Source: Paucidesulfovibrio sp036541255
GTDB taxonomy: Bacteria; Desulfobacterota; Desulfovibrionia; Desulfovibrionales; Desulfovibrionaceae
Reading direction: 5' to 3'
DNA: 64,000 bases
Assembly (NCBI GenBank): GCA_036541255.1
Contig: JAZHDD010000067.1
Coordinates: 66,666 to 130,665, forward strand
The position numbers and the translations under genes are program-made. Below, piece by piece: positions 7,153-15,862 of this stretch (positions within the stretch are counted from its first letter, which is position 1; every line of letters starts with the position of its first letter). Below the pieces are notes generated by a model that was not told the DNA's origin, ran no database searches, and saw only the letters and a program-made list of their open reading frames with translations.

Positions 7153-9405
7153 CTAGCCGCACTTGGTGTAGCCGCACTGCTTGCAGATGTGGCAGCCTTC
7201 CTCGAACACCAGTTCCGTACCGCATTCCGGGCAATGCGGATTGGTCAGCGAACCGTTGCCCGAACCGACTTTTTCTCCACGCAGATAGCGGGTCTCAAAG
7301 ACCCAGGCAATGGCGTCCGGGATGGATTTGCAGAGGAATTTCTTCTGGAATTTCGGATGTTCGCCGCCGATATCCTTGAGCTGTTCCACAATGGCCCGCG
7401 GTCCCACGCCGGAACGCAGGGCCAGGGAAACCAGCCTGCCGATGGCTTCGGCCTTGGCCGTGATGGACGCGCCCGACTTGCCGATGGTGGCGAAGACCTC
7501 GAAGGGCTTGCCGTCCACCTCGTTGATGGTCAGATAGAGCGTGCCCAGGCCGGTCTCCACCTTCTGGGTGAAGCCGTAGACCACGTCGGGGCGGTCCTTG
7601 ATGCGTTTTGCCACGGCATCCTTGCCGTCTATCTTTTCCTGGCCTTCGCCCGTGCAGAGCACCTGTGACGACTTGCAGCCGTCGCGGTAGACCGTCACGC
7701 CCTTGCAGCCGTACTCGTAGGCTTTCCAATAGATGTCGGAAATCTCGTCCTGGGTGGCCGAGTTGGGCAGGTTCACGGTCTTGGAGACCGCGTTGTCAGT
7801 GTATTTCTGGAAGCCGGCCTGCATTTTCAGGTGCCAGAGCGGCTCGATGTCCATGGCCGTGATGAACACGCGGCGCAGATCCTCGGGCAGGTATTCCATG
7901 GATTTGATGGAGCCGAGGCGCGCCACTTCCTGCATCAGTTGTGGGCTGTAGGCGTTGGCCTCGCGCAGGGCATTTTCAAAGAAGGGGTTGGTCTCCACCA
8001 GGGTGTCGCCGTCCATGACGTTGCGCGTGAAGCTCAGGGCAAAGAGCGGCTCCACGCCCGAGGAGCAGCCTGCAATGATGGACAGGGTGCCGGTGGGCGC
8101 GATGGTCGTGGTGGTGGCGTTGCGGTAGGGGCCGAGGTTGCGCTTGCCGAACGTGGATTCCGGATAGGCCGGAAACGGGCCGCGCTCCTCTGCAAGTTTT
8201 TTGGAGGCGCTGCGCGCCTCGGCGCGCACGAATTCCATGACCTTTTCGCCCAGTTCCACGCCCAGGCGCGAATCATAGGCCAGCCGGAGCTGGAAGAGCA
8301 TGTCGGCCCAGCCCATGACGCCCAGGCCGATCTTGCGCGTGGTCTGGACGCGCTCGGTGATGCGTTCCAGGGGGTAGCGCGAGGCGTCGATGACGTTGTC
8401 CAAAAAGCGCACGGCCAGATGGATGGCGCGCTTCAGGCCTTCCCAGTCCACGAGGTCGGCCCCGCCGTTGGCCGAGACGCCGGGCAGCACGAATTTCCCG
8501 AGGTTGATGGAACCCAGGTTGCAGGCCTCGTAGGGCAGCAGGGGCTGTTCGCCGCAGGGATTGGTGGATTCGATTTCGCCCAGGGCCGGGGTGGGGTTGT
8601 CGCGGTTGATGCGGTCCAGGAAGACGATGCCCGGATCGCCGGACTCCCAGGCCTTGCGCACCAGCAGCTCATAGACCTCGCGGGCCTTGAGGCGGCTGGT
8701 GACTTTCTGGTTGTGCGGGGCGATGAGGTCGTATTCCTCGTCCTTTTCCACGGCGCGCATGAAGCGTTCGGTCAGGGCCACGGAAAGGTTGAAGTTGTTC
8801 AGTTCGCCCTCGCGCTCCTTGGCCTTGATGAAATGCAGGATGTCCGGATGGTCCACGCGCAGGATGGCCATGTTGGCTCCGCGCCGGGTGCCGCCCTGCT
8901 TGACCTGTTCGGTGGCGGTGTTGAAAATCTTCAGGAACGACAAGGGGCCGGACGCGATGCCGCCGGTGGAGCCCACCCGCGCGTCCTGGGGCCGCAGTCG
9001 GGAAAAGGAAAAGCCCGTGCCGCCGCCCGACTTGTGGATCATGGCCGCGTTCTTCACCGCGTCGAAAATGCCTTCCATGGAGTCTTCCACGGGCAGCACG
9101 AAACAGGCCGCGAGCTGGCCCAGGCCCGTGCCCGCGTTCATGAGCGTGGGCGAGTTGGGCAAAAAGGTCCAGGAGGTCATCAGGTCGTAGAAATCCCGCG
9201 CCAAATCCTTGGGGTTGCAGGAAGAGCCCTCGTATTTCTCCTCTTCCGCGGCAATGGCCGAGGCCACGCGCCAGAAAAGCTCTTTGGGCGTCTCATAGGG
9301 CACGCCTTCGCCGTCCTTGCGCAGATAGCGGCGCTCCAGAACGACCTTGGCGTTGGGATTGATTTCCGGTTCCTGCACATTTTTCGGCATGGGAATGTTC
9401 TTCAT
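7153..9405 (-). CDS. nrdJ: Adenosylcobalamin-dependent (class II) ribonucleoside-diphosphate reductase
   Basis: A 750-residue class II RNR, which reduces ribonucleotides to deoxyribonucleotides with a thiyl radical generated from B12, independent of oxygen. Seen are the N-terminal substrate-site region (NSPTLMNAGTG), the NPCGEQPLLPYEACNLGS active-site loop with its radical/redox cysteines, IAPTGTLSIIAG, and a C-terminal zinc-ribbon-like tail with CPEC and CKQCGYTKCG that would supply the redox-shuttling cysteines. I start at ATG 9405 (MKNIPMPKN), where family proteins begin. An in-frame ATG at 9495 would add 30 unrelated residues. No cobalamin riboswitch box was found in the upstream 180 bases. 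Confidence 0.93.
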   Translation of the reverse strand: MKNIPMPKNVQEPEINPNAKVVLERRYLRKDGEGVPYETPKELFWRVASAIAAEEEKYEGSSCNPKDLARDFYDLMTSWTFLPNSPTLMNAGTGLGQLAACFVLPVEDSMEGIFDAVKNAAMIHKSGGGTGFSFSRLRPQDARVGSTGGIASGPLSFLKIFNTATEQVKQGGTRRGANMAILRVDHPDILHFIKAKEREGELNNFNLSVALTERFMRAVEKDEEYDLIAPHNQKVTSRLKAREVYELLVRKAWESGDPGIVFLDRINRDNPTPALGEIESTNPCGEQPLLPYEACNLGSINLGKFVLPGVSANGGADLVDWEGLKRAIHLAVRFLDNVIDASRYPLERITERVQTTRKIGLGVMGWADMLFQLRLAYDSRLGVELGEKVMEFVRAEARSASKKLAEERGPFPAYPESTFGKRNLGPYRNATTTTIAPTGTLSIIAGCSSGVEPLFALSFTRNVMDGDTLVETNPFFENALREANAYSPQLMQEVARLGSIKSMEYLPEDLRRVFITAMDIEPLWHLKMQAGFQKYTDNAVSKTVNLPNSATQDEISDIYWKAYEYGCKGVTVYRDGCKSSQVLCTGEGQEKIDGKDAVAKRIKDRPDVVYGFTQKVETGLGTLYLTINEVDGKPFEVFATIGKSGASITAKAEAIGRLVSLALRSGVGPRAIVEQLKDIGGEHPKFQKKFLCKSIPDAIAWVFETRYLRGEKVGSGNGSLTNPHCPECGTELVFEEGCHICKQCGYTKCG

Positions 9406-9588
9406 AATCTCTAATGGTTCCAGTTTGTTGCAGTTGAATTCCGTCGTCGGAAAAGGGAATTGCCCAAGAAAGGCATGGTAGAAAATATTCTTCAAAATGA
9501 CCAGTAGGGGAACTTCCTGAAGTAGCAGGCAAAAAAGAGACGCCTCGGCAACCCGTCAAAATGACGAACGTTTTTATTTCAAAAAAGT

Positions 9589-10377
9589 CTAGATTTTTAA
9601 AAAAGCTGTTTGCCCGCGTTGGCCGAGGTCTGTCAGGACATGGCCGATCCGGGCGCAGAGCGCCTCGTCCGGTTCAAAACGCAGATCGTTGATGCGGGTG
9701 ATCGGCCGCATGCCGCGCAGGGAGTTGAGCAGGTAGACGTATTCGCAGCGGGACATATCCGCGAGGAGTACTTCCCGTTCCTGCACGGGCAGCAGTTCCC
9801 GGGTCACGGCCAGGGCCGTGGAAGGCAGCTTGAGCCCGGCCGGAGAAACCAGGCTTCCGTCCAGGCGCAGGAGCAGGGCCGCATAGCTGGTCTCCAGCAC
9901 GCGTCCCGCTGCATCGTGCAGCAGGGCGTCGTCATAGCCCTGGGCCAGGGCCGAGTCGCGGGCCGCGTTCAGGTCGGCGCGGGCCAGGACTTTATGCGCC
10001 CTGGCCGGGACAGGGTCCAGTTGCACGGGCAGCAAAGCGTACTGTTTGCCCGGTTCGGGTTGGAAGGGCTGTACGGCAATGCCCAGGGAAGCGCGGTTTT
10101 CCTGGAACAGGCAATACAGGTTGACCCGGGCCGGAGCCGCGTCCAGACCGTCTTCGAGCAGCAGGCGCAGCATTGTTTCCCGCACGGAATCGAGTCCCAG
10201 CCCTTGGGGCCGCTCCTTGCAGAGACGGTCCAGGCTGTTTTCCAGTCGGCGCAGGTGGGCCGCAAGGTGCATGACGTTTGCGCCGTTGTAGAGCAGGGTC
10301 TCGAACAGCCCGTCCTGGTCCTGGTGTCCCAGGGCCAGAGGGCCGGGCAACAGCGTACCGTTCAGGTAATGGGTCAT
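9589..10377 (-). CDS. pabC: Aminodeoxychorismate lyase (class IV PLP aminotransferase fold)
   Basis: A 262-residue class IV aminotransferase-fold protein. It starts MTHYLNGTLLPG and carries the DGLFETLLYNGANV segment, the pyridoxal-phosphate lysine expected in the central KVLARADLNAARD region, and the late LETSYAALLLRLDGSLVSP motif. In this family PabC cleaves 4-amino-4-deoxychorismate to p-aminobenzoate and pyruvate for folate synthesis. The ATG at 10377 overlaps the pabB stop (ATGA). The identity leans on this overlap with pabB and pabA, since D-amino-acid and branched-chain aminotransferases look similar. Confidence 0.88.
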   Translation of the reverse strand: MTHYLNGTLLPGPLALGHQDQDGLFETLLYNGANVMHLAAHLRRLENSLDRLCKERPQGLGLDSVRETMLRLLLEDGLDAAPARVNLYCLFQENRASLGIAVQPFQPEPGKQYALLPVQLDPVPARAHKVLARADLNAARDSALAQGYDDALLHDAAGRVLETSYAALLLRLDGSLVSPAGLKLPSTALAVTRELLPVQEREVLLADMSRCEYVYLLNSLRGMRPITRINDLRFEPDEALCARIGHVLTDLGQRGQTAFLKI

Positions 10378-11639
10378 GGCTGCCTTGCTCCGTGCTGTAA
10401 AAACTTTTCTGCCTTGGCCACGCTTTCCAGATATTCGCTTTCCGGATCGGAATCCACCACGATGCCGCTTCCGGCCCAAAAGGCCAGGACGCCGCTGGAC
10501 GCGTCGTGGTGCGCGGTGCGGATGGCCACGGACGAATCCATATTGCGTTCGTCTTCCACAATCAGGAAGCTGCCGCAATACGGGCCGCGGCTGTGCGGCT
10601 CCAGCTCGTCGATAAGGCGCAGGGAGCGCCGCTTGGGGCAGCCCGTGACCGAGCCGCCCGGAAACGCGTCCAGAAGCAGGTCCAGACAGGTGGAGCCCTG
10701 GCGCAGTTTGCCGCGCACGTCCGATTGCATCTGGAGCAGGTTGTCCACGCGGAACACGTGCTTGTGCCGCTCCACCCGCACCGAGCCGTAGTCGCAGTGC
10801 CGGGAGATGTCGTTGCGCATCAGGTCCACGATCATGGACAGTTCCGCGTCCTCCTTGGCCGAGGCCAGCAGGGGCGCGGGATCGGGCTCGCTGCCCGGCG
10901 CAATGCGCAGCGTGCCCTTGATGGGCTGGGTCAGGACTTCGCCTTGGCGCACCCGCAGAAAGCGTTCGGGCGAAGTGGAGAGCAGGCTGTGCGTGCCAAA
11001 GCGGAAAAACGCGTAGAATGGGGCCGGATTGCGCTCCAGCAGTTGCGCGAACCAGGCCAGGGAATCCAGGTCCGGGGCCGGCGCCTCGAAACGCAGGGAC
11101 AGATTCAGTTGATAGGTGTGGCCGCCCCGGATGTGTTCCAGGGTCTGGCGCACGCGCTCCATGTACGCTTCCCGGTCCAGGTTGGCGAATGCCGGCCCCA
11201 TGCTGCCGGGCGCGAAGGTTGCGGCGGTTCGCGGCGTTGTGTCTGGTTCCAGGCGGATGGGCGCGCCGTGGACGCGCACCGCGCCGCTGGCCGCGTCATG
11301 CTCCAGCAGGCTGGCATACTTGCGCAGCACTCCTTGGGGCAGGTCGCCGGTTTTTGCCGAGGCCACGCCGCGCAGGCGCAGGCCCAGCTCGTAGCCCAGC
11401 CAGCCCAGGGCTGTTCCGGGCGTGCCAAAACAGAAATCCGCGATGCGGCCCGGAGGGGTGTCCGGCGTAACGGTCAGCTCGCTTACGGGTTCCAGTCCCG
11501 CAAAAGAGCGGTCCTCGCCCGGAAAGCCCGGCCCGGAAAGGAACAGGTCCGCGTAACGCTCCCGCGCCAGGCCCAGGGCCAGGGCCTGGAATTGCCGCCG
11601 CGTCAGGTGTTCAGGCAAGACCGAGTGATTCCAGGGCAT
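10374..11639 (-). CDS. pabB: Aminodeoxychorismate synthase component I
   Basis: A 421-residue chorismate-binding enzyme that adds ammonia to chorismate, giving 4-amino-4-deoxychorismate. The diagnostic PIKGT motif is at 239-243: the lysine marks PabB, while anthranilate synthase TrpE has PIAGT. The C-terminal chorismate-binding signature is also present (MIVDLMRNDISR, FPGGSVTGCPKRRSL). Its start overlaps the pabA 3' end by 29 bases and its stop overlaps pabC by 4, so the three are translationally linked. The missing long N-terminal TrpE-like feedback domain also fits PabB. Confidence 0.93.
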   Translation of the reverse strand: MPWNHSVLPEHLTRRQFQALALGLARERYADLFLSGPGFPGEDRSFAGLEPVSELTVTPDTPPGRIADFCFGTPGTALGWLGYELGLRLRGVASAKTGDLPQGVLRKYASLLEHDAASGAVRVHGAPIRLEPDTTPRTAATFAPGSMGPAFANLDREAYMERVRQTLEHIRGGHTYQLNLSLRFEAPAPDLDSLAWFAQLLERNPAPFYAFFRFGTHSLLSTSPERFLRVRQGEVLTQPIKGTLRIAPGSEPDPAPLLASAKEDAELSMIVDLMRNDISRHCDYGSVRVERHKHVFRVDNLLQMQSDVRGKLRQGSTCLDLLLDAFPGGSVTGCPKRRSLRLIDELEPHSRGPYCGSFLIVEDERNMDSSVAIRTAHHDASSGVLAFWAGSGIVVDSDPESEYLESVAKAEKFLQHGARQP

Positions 11640-12144
11640 GTTCGATGAACCTCGCGCCGGTTTTCGTGAGAAAGGATTCCGGGTGGAACTGGTAGCCCAG
11701 CAGGGGCAGCGATTCGTGTTGCAGAGCCATGGGCACGCCCGTGTCGTTGCGTGCGGTCACCCGCAGACCCTTGCCCAAGCGGGTCACGGCCAGGGAATGA
11801 TAGCGGGCCACGGCCATGCGCTGGCCGAGAAAGTCGATGTGCTCGGCCCGGCCATGCACGCAGCCGGCAAGACGCCCGGTGCGGCCGCCAAAGTGGTTGT
11901 TGATGATCTGCATGCCCAGGCATATGCCCAGCACGGGCCGCCCCGCATCCAGAAGCGGTCCGTAGAGCGGGTACTCTCCGGGCGCGCCCGGCCCCGGGGA
12001 GATGACCACGAGATCGGCCTGCCCGGGCCGGCCAGCTTCCGCATAGGGGCGCACGACAATGTCCGCGCCCGTGCAGGCGGCCAGAAGGTGCTCCAGGTTG
12101 TGCGTGAAGCTGTCGTTGTTGTCGTAGAGCAGAATGCGGCGCAT
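11611..12144 (-). CDS. pabA: Aminodeoxychorismate synthase glutamine amidotransferase component
   Basis: A 177-residue class I glutamine amidotransferase supplying ammonia to PabB. The catalytic triad is visible: Cys75 in GICLGMQ, and His154 and Glu156 in FHPESF. The oxyanion motif SPGPGAPGE is at 49-57. I place the start at ATG 12144 (MRRILLYDNNDSF) because the family begins there; an in-frame ATG at 12249 would add 35 proline- and glycine-rich residues with no ribosome-binding site. Because no trp genes are near and the partner is PabB, the PabA role is favoured, although such subunits can also serve anthranilate synthase. Confidence 0.9.
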   Translation of the reverse strand: MRRILLYDNNDSFTHNLEHLLAACTGADIVVRPYAEAGRPGQADLVVISPGPGAPGEYPLYGPLLDAGRPVLGICLGMQIINNHFGGRTGRLAGCVHGRAEHIDFLGQRMAVARYHSLAVTRLGKGLRVTARNDTGVPMALQHESLPLLGYQFHPESFLTKTGARFIEHALESLGLA

Positions 12145-12287
12145 GTCGGGCTGATAGCCCAGCGGACCTTCCGCGTCCAGGCCGGGGCGCCGGTCCGGAT
12201 GGGGGTGCGGCCTGGACGGGTGGCCCGGCTTGCCGTATGCCGTGATCATGCCGCAACCGGCGCAACCGACTTCCAGAGCGAGGCTTC

Positions 12288-13235
12288 ATGCGGATCGTTT
12301 TTCTCGGCATTCTGGCCGCCCTGTTCTTCAGCGCCACCTTTGTGCTCAACCGGGCCATGAGCCTGGAGGGCGGCCATTGGGTCTGGTCCGCGAGCCTGCG
12401 CTATTTCTGGATGCTGGTCCTGCTGGGCGGCGGTCTGGCGCTCACGGGCCGGACCGGGCTGTTGGCCGATACATTGCGCCTGTTCGCGCGGCACTGGCGT
12501 TTCTGGACCCTGGCGGGCAGCGTGGGATTCGGCTGTTTCTACGCCCTGATCACCTTCAGCGCGAGCTATGCGCCGGGCTGGGTCGTGGCCGCCACCTGGC
12601 AGACCACCATTCTGGCCACGCCGTTGGTGCTGCTGGGATTCGGCAGACGCGTGCCCTTGCGGGCCATGCTGCTGACCGGCGTCATCTTTTTCGGTATTCT
12701 GCTGGTCAATGTGGGCCAGACCGCTGCCGCACCCTTGTCCGAGGTGCTGCTCGGCGCGCTGCCCGTGCTCTTGGCCGCTTTTGCCTATCCCTTTGGCAAC
12801 CAGTTGGTCTGGGAGGCCCGCGAGGGCGGAGCCGGACGCATTCCGGCCCTGAACGACGCGGCGGACAGGCCGGTCATGGACAATCCCTTTTGTCGCGTGC
12901 TGCTGCTGACCCTGGGCTCTTTGCCGCTCTGGGTCGTGCTTGCAACGGTCATTGCGCCGCCCTTGCCCGCTTTGGGACAGGTGCTGAACACCGGGCTGGT
13001 GGCCGTGTTCTCGGGCGTGCTGGCCACGAGTCTCTTTCTGGCCGCGCGGCACAAGGCACGCACGTCGGCCCAGTTGGCTGCCGTGGACTGCACCCAGTCC
13101 ATGGAAGTGGTCTTTTCCCTGGCGGGCGAAGTGGCCCTGCTGGGCGGCCTGTGGCCCGGCCCCCTGGGCTGGGCGGGCATCGGCCTGACTCTGCTCGGTC
13201 TTGTGCTCTATATCCGCGTGCAGAATCTGGGTTGA
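12288..13235 (+). CDS. Multidrug-resistance-type efflux transporter (DMT superfamily)
   Basis: A 315-residue integral membrane protein with about ten hydrophobic helices spread over its whole length, in the two-fold EamA/EmrE-like arrangement. It begins directly in TM1 (MRIVFLGILAALFFSATFVLNR). It resembles the putative multidrug resistance efflux group of drug/metabolite transporters; substrate is unknown. A hydrophilic insert (GGAGRIPALNDAADRP) sits mid-protein between the repeats. It is divergent from the pab operon across roughly 140 bases. Confidence 0.8.
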   Translation: MRIVFLGILAALFFSATFVLNRAMSLEGGHWVWSASLRYFWMLVLLGGGLALTGRTGLLADTLRLFARHWRFWTLAGSVGFGCFYALITFSASYAPGWVVAATWQTTILATPLVLLGFGRRVPLRAMLLTGVIFFGILLVNVGQTAAAPLSEVLLGALPVLLAAFAYPFGNQLVWEAREGGAGRIPALNDAADRPVMDNPFCRVLLLTLGSLPLWVVLATVIAPPLPALGQVLNTGLVAVFSGVLATSLFLAARHKARTSAQLAAVDCTQSMEVVFSLAGEVALLGGLWPGPLGWAGIGLTLLGLVLYIRVQNLG

Positions 13236-13306
13236 GGCGGGAACGAATGGGTCGCGAGCGCCCAGTGAATCCCGGCGCAACAAAGGCCAGGGTCCGGAAG
13301 CGCGAA

Positions 13307-13324
13307 AGGGGGCCGAAGCCCCCT
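13307..13324 (-). terminator. UUCG-loop hairpin after the methyltransferase remnant
   Basis: AGGGGGC and GCCCCCT (7-bp perfect stem) close a tetraloop that reads TTCG on the minus strand, with only three T following. It sits 20 bases downstream of the methyltransferase stop. An efficient stem but a weak T-tract. Confidence 0.5.
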
Positions 13325-13344
13325 GCGTGTCCTATGATCTGCGC

Positions 13345-14390
13345 CTATTTTTGCAGAACCAGGAAGAGATAGTCCCAGGCGCGGGGATGGGTCTTGAAGA
13401 GCTCGATTTCCCGCAGGGTGGTTTCCACCACGATGCAGGCGTCGGTTTGGTTCGGGTAAAGGTCCTGGAATTCCTTCGCCCGGTTCTCCAGCGGGCCGTA
13501 GAAATCGCGCCAGCATTGCTCGCCGATGAGAAAGTGGTCCAGCACGGTCCAGCCCTTGGCGCGGGCCAGCTCCAGGCAGCCCGCCACGTCGCGTATTCCG
13601 GGATAGCCTTCGGCCCAGAATTCGCGCAGGTCCTGACTTGGCTGGTCCGTGATCCAGACGCATTCCGAGAGGCACAGGCATTGGCCGGGCAGGAGATGCC
13701 GACGCATGGCCGTGAGCGCCTCGGCGAGGCCATGATGTACAGCGCGCCTTCGGACCAGAGCAGGTCGAAGTTGCCGGGCACAAGGCCCAGGTCCGCGTCC
13801 AGGCGGCGCATGTCCGCGATTCGCGTGCGGACTCTGTCGGCGCAGCCCGATTCCCTGGCGCGTTCCAGGAGGCGGTCCAGGTAGGGTTGGTGGTTGTCCA
13901 CGGCCAGAATTTCGCCCGCCGTGATCCGGGCCAGGTCCATGGTCTGCGCGCCCGTGCCGCAACCGATGTCCAGGATGCGGGGTTTTTCCGGCAAATCCGG
14001 TACGGCGGCCAGGGCGCGGGCCGTGTTTTCCGGGCTGCCCGGTCCGAGCCGGTCCAGCCCTTCGAAAAGTTCGTAAAGATATTTCATATAGTTCTCGCTT
14101 GATTCCAGGATGTTTTTGATGCGCTGCGGTCCGGCCGCATACGCGCGGATCATGTCGATTTCGTCCTTGGGGATGGAAAGCCGTTGCAGGAAGCGCAGAT
14201 GCTGCTCCGGGGAACGGCGCTCGAACTCGCAATGCCAAGCGTGCATTTCCGCCTCGCTGAACCCGGCCGAGCGCAGCAGCTCCACCCAGGAACGCTTGTC
14301 CAACGCGCCGTCTTCGGGCAGGTTGCCGTTGCCCAACAGCTTCAGAATCAGCCGCTGCTGTTCGCGCAGGTCGCGGATTTCAGAGGAGAG
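13345..14390 (-). pseudogene. SAM-dependent methyltransferase domain, frameshifted; downstream half of a MerR-methyltransferase fusion
   Basis: Class I methyltransferase sequence with motif I RILDIGCGTGAQ and a helical upstream segment (KRSWVELLRSAGFSE). The reading frame breaks near 13730. Upstream reads ...LLWSEGALYIM and then nonsense, while the downstream continuation (GLAEALTAMRRHLLPG to LFLVLQK, stop at 13345) is in another frame; restoring one G would join YIM to GLAEAL. Upstream it is in the same frame as the MerR gene, separated only by a TAA at 14391-14393. No ribosome-binding site supports an internal start. With a stop and a frameshift the gene looks inactive, unless the lesions are sequencing errors. 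Confidence 0.75.
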
Positions 14391-14645
14391 TTAGTCCAGG
14401 CGCATTTCCAGGGCGCGGGCCACGCAGCCTTCGGAAGCTTCCAGCACTTGGCCGATTTTTTCCAGGGAAAGCCCGGCCCGGCGGTAGGTCAGGATATGCT
14501 CAAGCCGCTGGGCGTCCGCCGGGCTGTATTGCCGGTATTCGCCCGGCGCGTGGCCCGAGGGCCGCAGCAGGCCGATGCGGTCGTAATAGAGCAGCGCGCT
14601 GCGCGAAAGCCCGTATTTCCGGGCCAGACGCCCCACCGTGTACAT
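14391..14645 (-). CDS. MerR-family transcriptional regulator (N-terminal domain, ends at an in-frame stop)
   Basis: An 84-residue MerR DNA-binding domain: helix-turn-helix YTVGRLARKYGLSRSALLYYDRIG in two pieces, wing residues RPSGHAPGEYRQYS, and the second helix pair (RRAGLSLEKIGQVL). It lacks the long dimerisation helix and effector domain. Translation past the TAA continues in frame with a coiled-coil-like stretch (LSSEIRDLREQQRLI) into a methyltransferase, so the ancestral gene was probably one MerR-methyltransferase protein. The ATG at 14645 has GGAGGG upstream and abuts the GNAT stop (TAAATG). Whether the short form still binds DNA is unknown. Confidence 0.75.
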   Translation of the reverse strand: MYTVGRLARKYGLSRSALLYYDRIGLLRPSGHAPGEYRQYSPADAQRLEHILTYRRAGLSLEKIGQVLEASEGCVARALEMRLD

Positions 14646-15110
14646 TTAGCCCTCCGGACCGAGCCGTTTTTCCATGCGCACCACGGCCACGCCGTTTTCA
14701 TCCCTGTATTCGTTCACGTTGCGCCAATCCAGGAGTTCGTAAAAGGCGCGGGCATTGGCGTTGTCCTTGAACACGGTCAGCCAGGCCCGGTCATGGGTCC
14801 GGGCGATGCGTTGCTCCGCATCGCGCAGCAGGGCCGATCCCACGCCGCAACGATGCAGGGCCGGGGCCACCCAGAGCAGGTCCACACGGTTGCCGTCCTC
14901 AATACGCATGACCCCGGCCAGGCTGCCGTTCAATTCAGCCACGCGCATTTCAGGCCATTGCGCTTCCAGAGCGTTGCGGGCCGCGTCCCCTTCGGTCCAT
15001 TCCCGGAGAATTTCCGGCGGCAGGATGGAGCCGTAGATCAGGCCCATGCTGGTTCGGCAGAGCGTTTCCAGGGCAGGCAGGTCTTCATGGACAGCGTTTC
15101 TGAGCAGCAT
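14646..15110 (-). CDS. GNAT-family N-acetyltransferase
   Basis: A 154-residue GNAT domain. It has the N-terminal AVHEDLPALETL helix, the central beta-strands (AGVMRIEDGNRVDLLWVAP) and the acetyl-CoA pyrophosphate loop APALHRCGVGSALL (R/Q-x-x-G-x-G/A). The NANARAFYELLDW motif near the end is typical of aminoglycoside/small-molecule GNATs. I favour ATG 15110 with GAGGA at suitable spacing; ATGs at 15119 and 15128 are alternatives. It sits between the SRPBCC gene (gap 25 bases) and MerR (abutting), so the three form one leftward unit. Substrate unknown. Confidence 0.82.
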   Translation of the reverse strand: MLLRNAVHEDLPALETLCRTSMGLIYGSILPPEILREWTEGDAARNALEAQWPEMRVAELNGSLAGVMRIEDGNRVDLLWVAPALHRCGVGSALLRDAEQRIARTHDRAWLTVFKDNANARAFYELLDWRNVNEYRDENGVAVVRMEKRLGPEG

Positions 15111-15135
15111 GGCGGTCATTCCTCGCATTGGCGGG

Positions 15136-15621
15136 TCATCTGCCTGATTTCCACAGGGGCTTGCCCGTGTCCAGATAGTGGTTGAGCATGCGGCCCAGCA
15201 TGTTCGCATGGTCCGCGATCCTTTCCTTGGTCATTTCCTTTAGCCGCGCGCGGCCCTTTTCGTCCAGGGCGGTGAACGTCCGGGTCCAGGCCGAGTTCGA
15301 GCCTCCGTCCGGGATATCCTCCAGAAGCACGGCCAAACGCATGATATGGTGCGGTCCCATGGCCACGTATTCGATGCGGCGGGGCGGCTCGTGGCGTGAG
15401 CAGGTCCAGGTCATGGGGCCCTGGGTGGGCAGGTTGGTGCGGAAGGTGCAGTCCGGTTCGGCAAGGCCGCTGGCGCTGTAAGTCAGATCGCAGCTCCAGT
15501 ATTCGAGCCATTCGAGTTCTCGCACGGGGCAGAGCAGCGGGAACACCTCGCTGGCCGGAACCGCATGGCGCAGGGTGCTGCCGAACACAAGGCGCGCGTT
15601 GTCGCAAAGGGTTGCGGGCAT
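15136..15621 (-). CDS. SRPBCC/START-like ligand-binding protein
   Basis: A 161-residue soluble protein with the shape of polyketide cyclase/START-like (SRPBCC) domains. It has an N-terminal strand with HAVPASEVFPLLCPVRELEW, a central strand pair (YSASGLAEPDCTFRT) and a long C-terminal helix (HANMLGRMLNHYLDTGK). Such proteins bind hydrophobic ligands or act as environmental cyclases. A GGAGA ribosome-binding site precedes the ATG at 15621. It heads the leftward SRPBCC-GNAT-MerR group. Assignment is by overall pattern, without a diagnostic motif. Confidence 0.65.
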   Translation of the reverse strand: MPATLCDNARLVFGSTLRHAVPASEVFPLLCPVRELEWLEYWSCDLTYSASGLAEPDCTFRTNLPTQGPMTWTCSRHEPPRRIEYVAMGPHHIMRLAVLLEDIPDGGSNSAWTRTFTALDEKGRARLKEMTKERIADHANMLGRMLNHYLDTGKPLWKSGR

Positions 15622-15753
15622 GATTTCTCCTTTCCAGCCGATGGCCGGGGTTGGTGTGCAGCGTCCTGTCTGCGCTGTGAACCTGTAGACAGGTCAAGCC
15701 GGAAAACACGTCCTTGGTAAAAAGAGTCCCGGCAAAAGGATTGCCCACCAAAA

Positions 15754-15794
15754 GAGTAAACAATATTGTCAATCTCGTTGGAAAACGTTTACTC
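15754..15794. promoter_or_regulatory. Widely spaced inverted repeat upstream of the aminotransferase gene
   Basis: GAGTAAAC (15754-15761) and GTTTACTC (15787-15794) form a perfect 8-bp inverted repeat with a 25-base spacer, in an A/T-richer stretch about 70 bases before the aminotransferase start. It could be an operator for that gene or for the divergent SRPBCC gene. No regulator can be assigned. Confidence 0.35.
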
Positions 15795-15862
15795 GCGTGA
15801 CGAATTGCTCTACAACCTGCTTTCAGCAAGACTCCGGTTTCCGGCAAGATTTGGGGGAAGGA

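Noticed and set aside
9406..9588. Possible cobalamin riboswitch before the B12-dependent reductase
   Set aside because: No B12-box-like core (GCCACTG) or matching stems were found.
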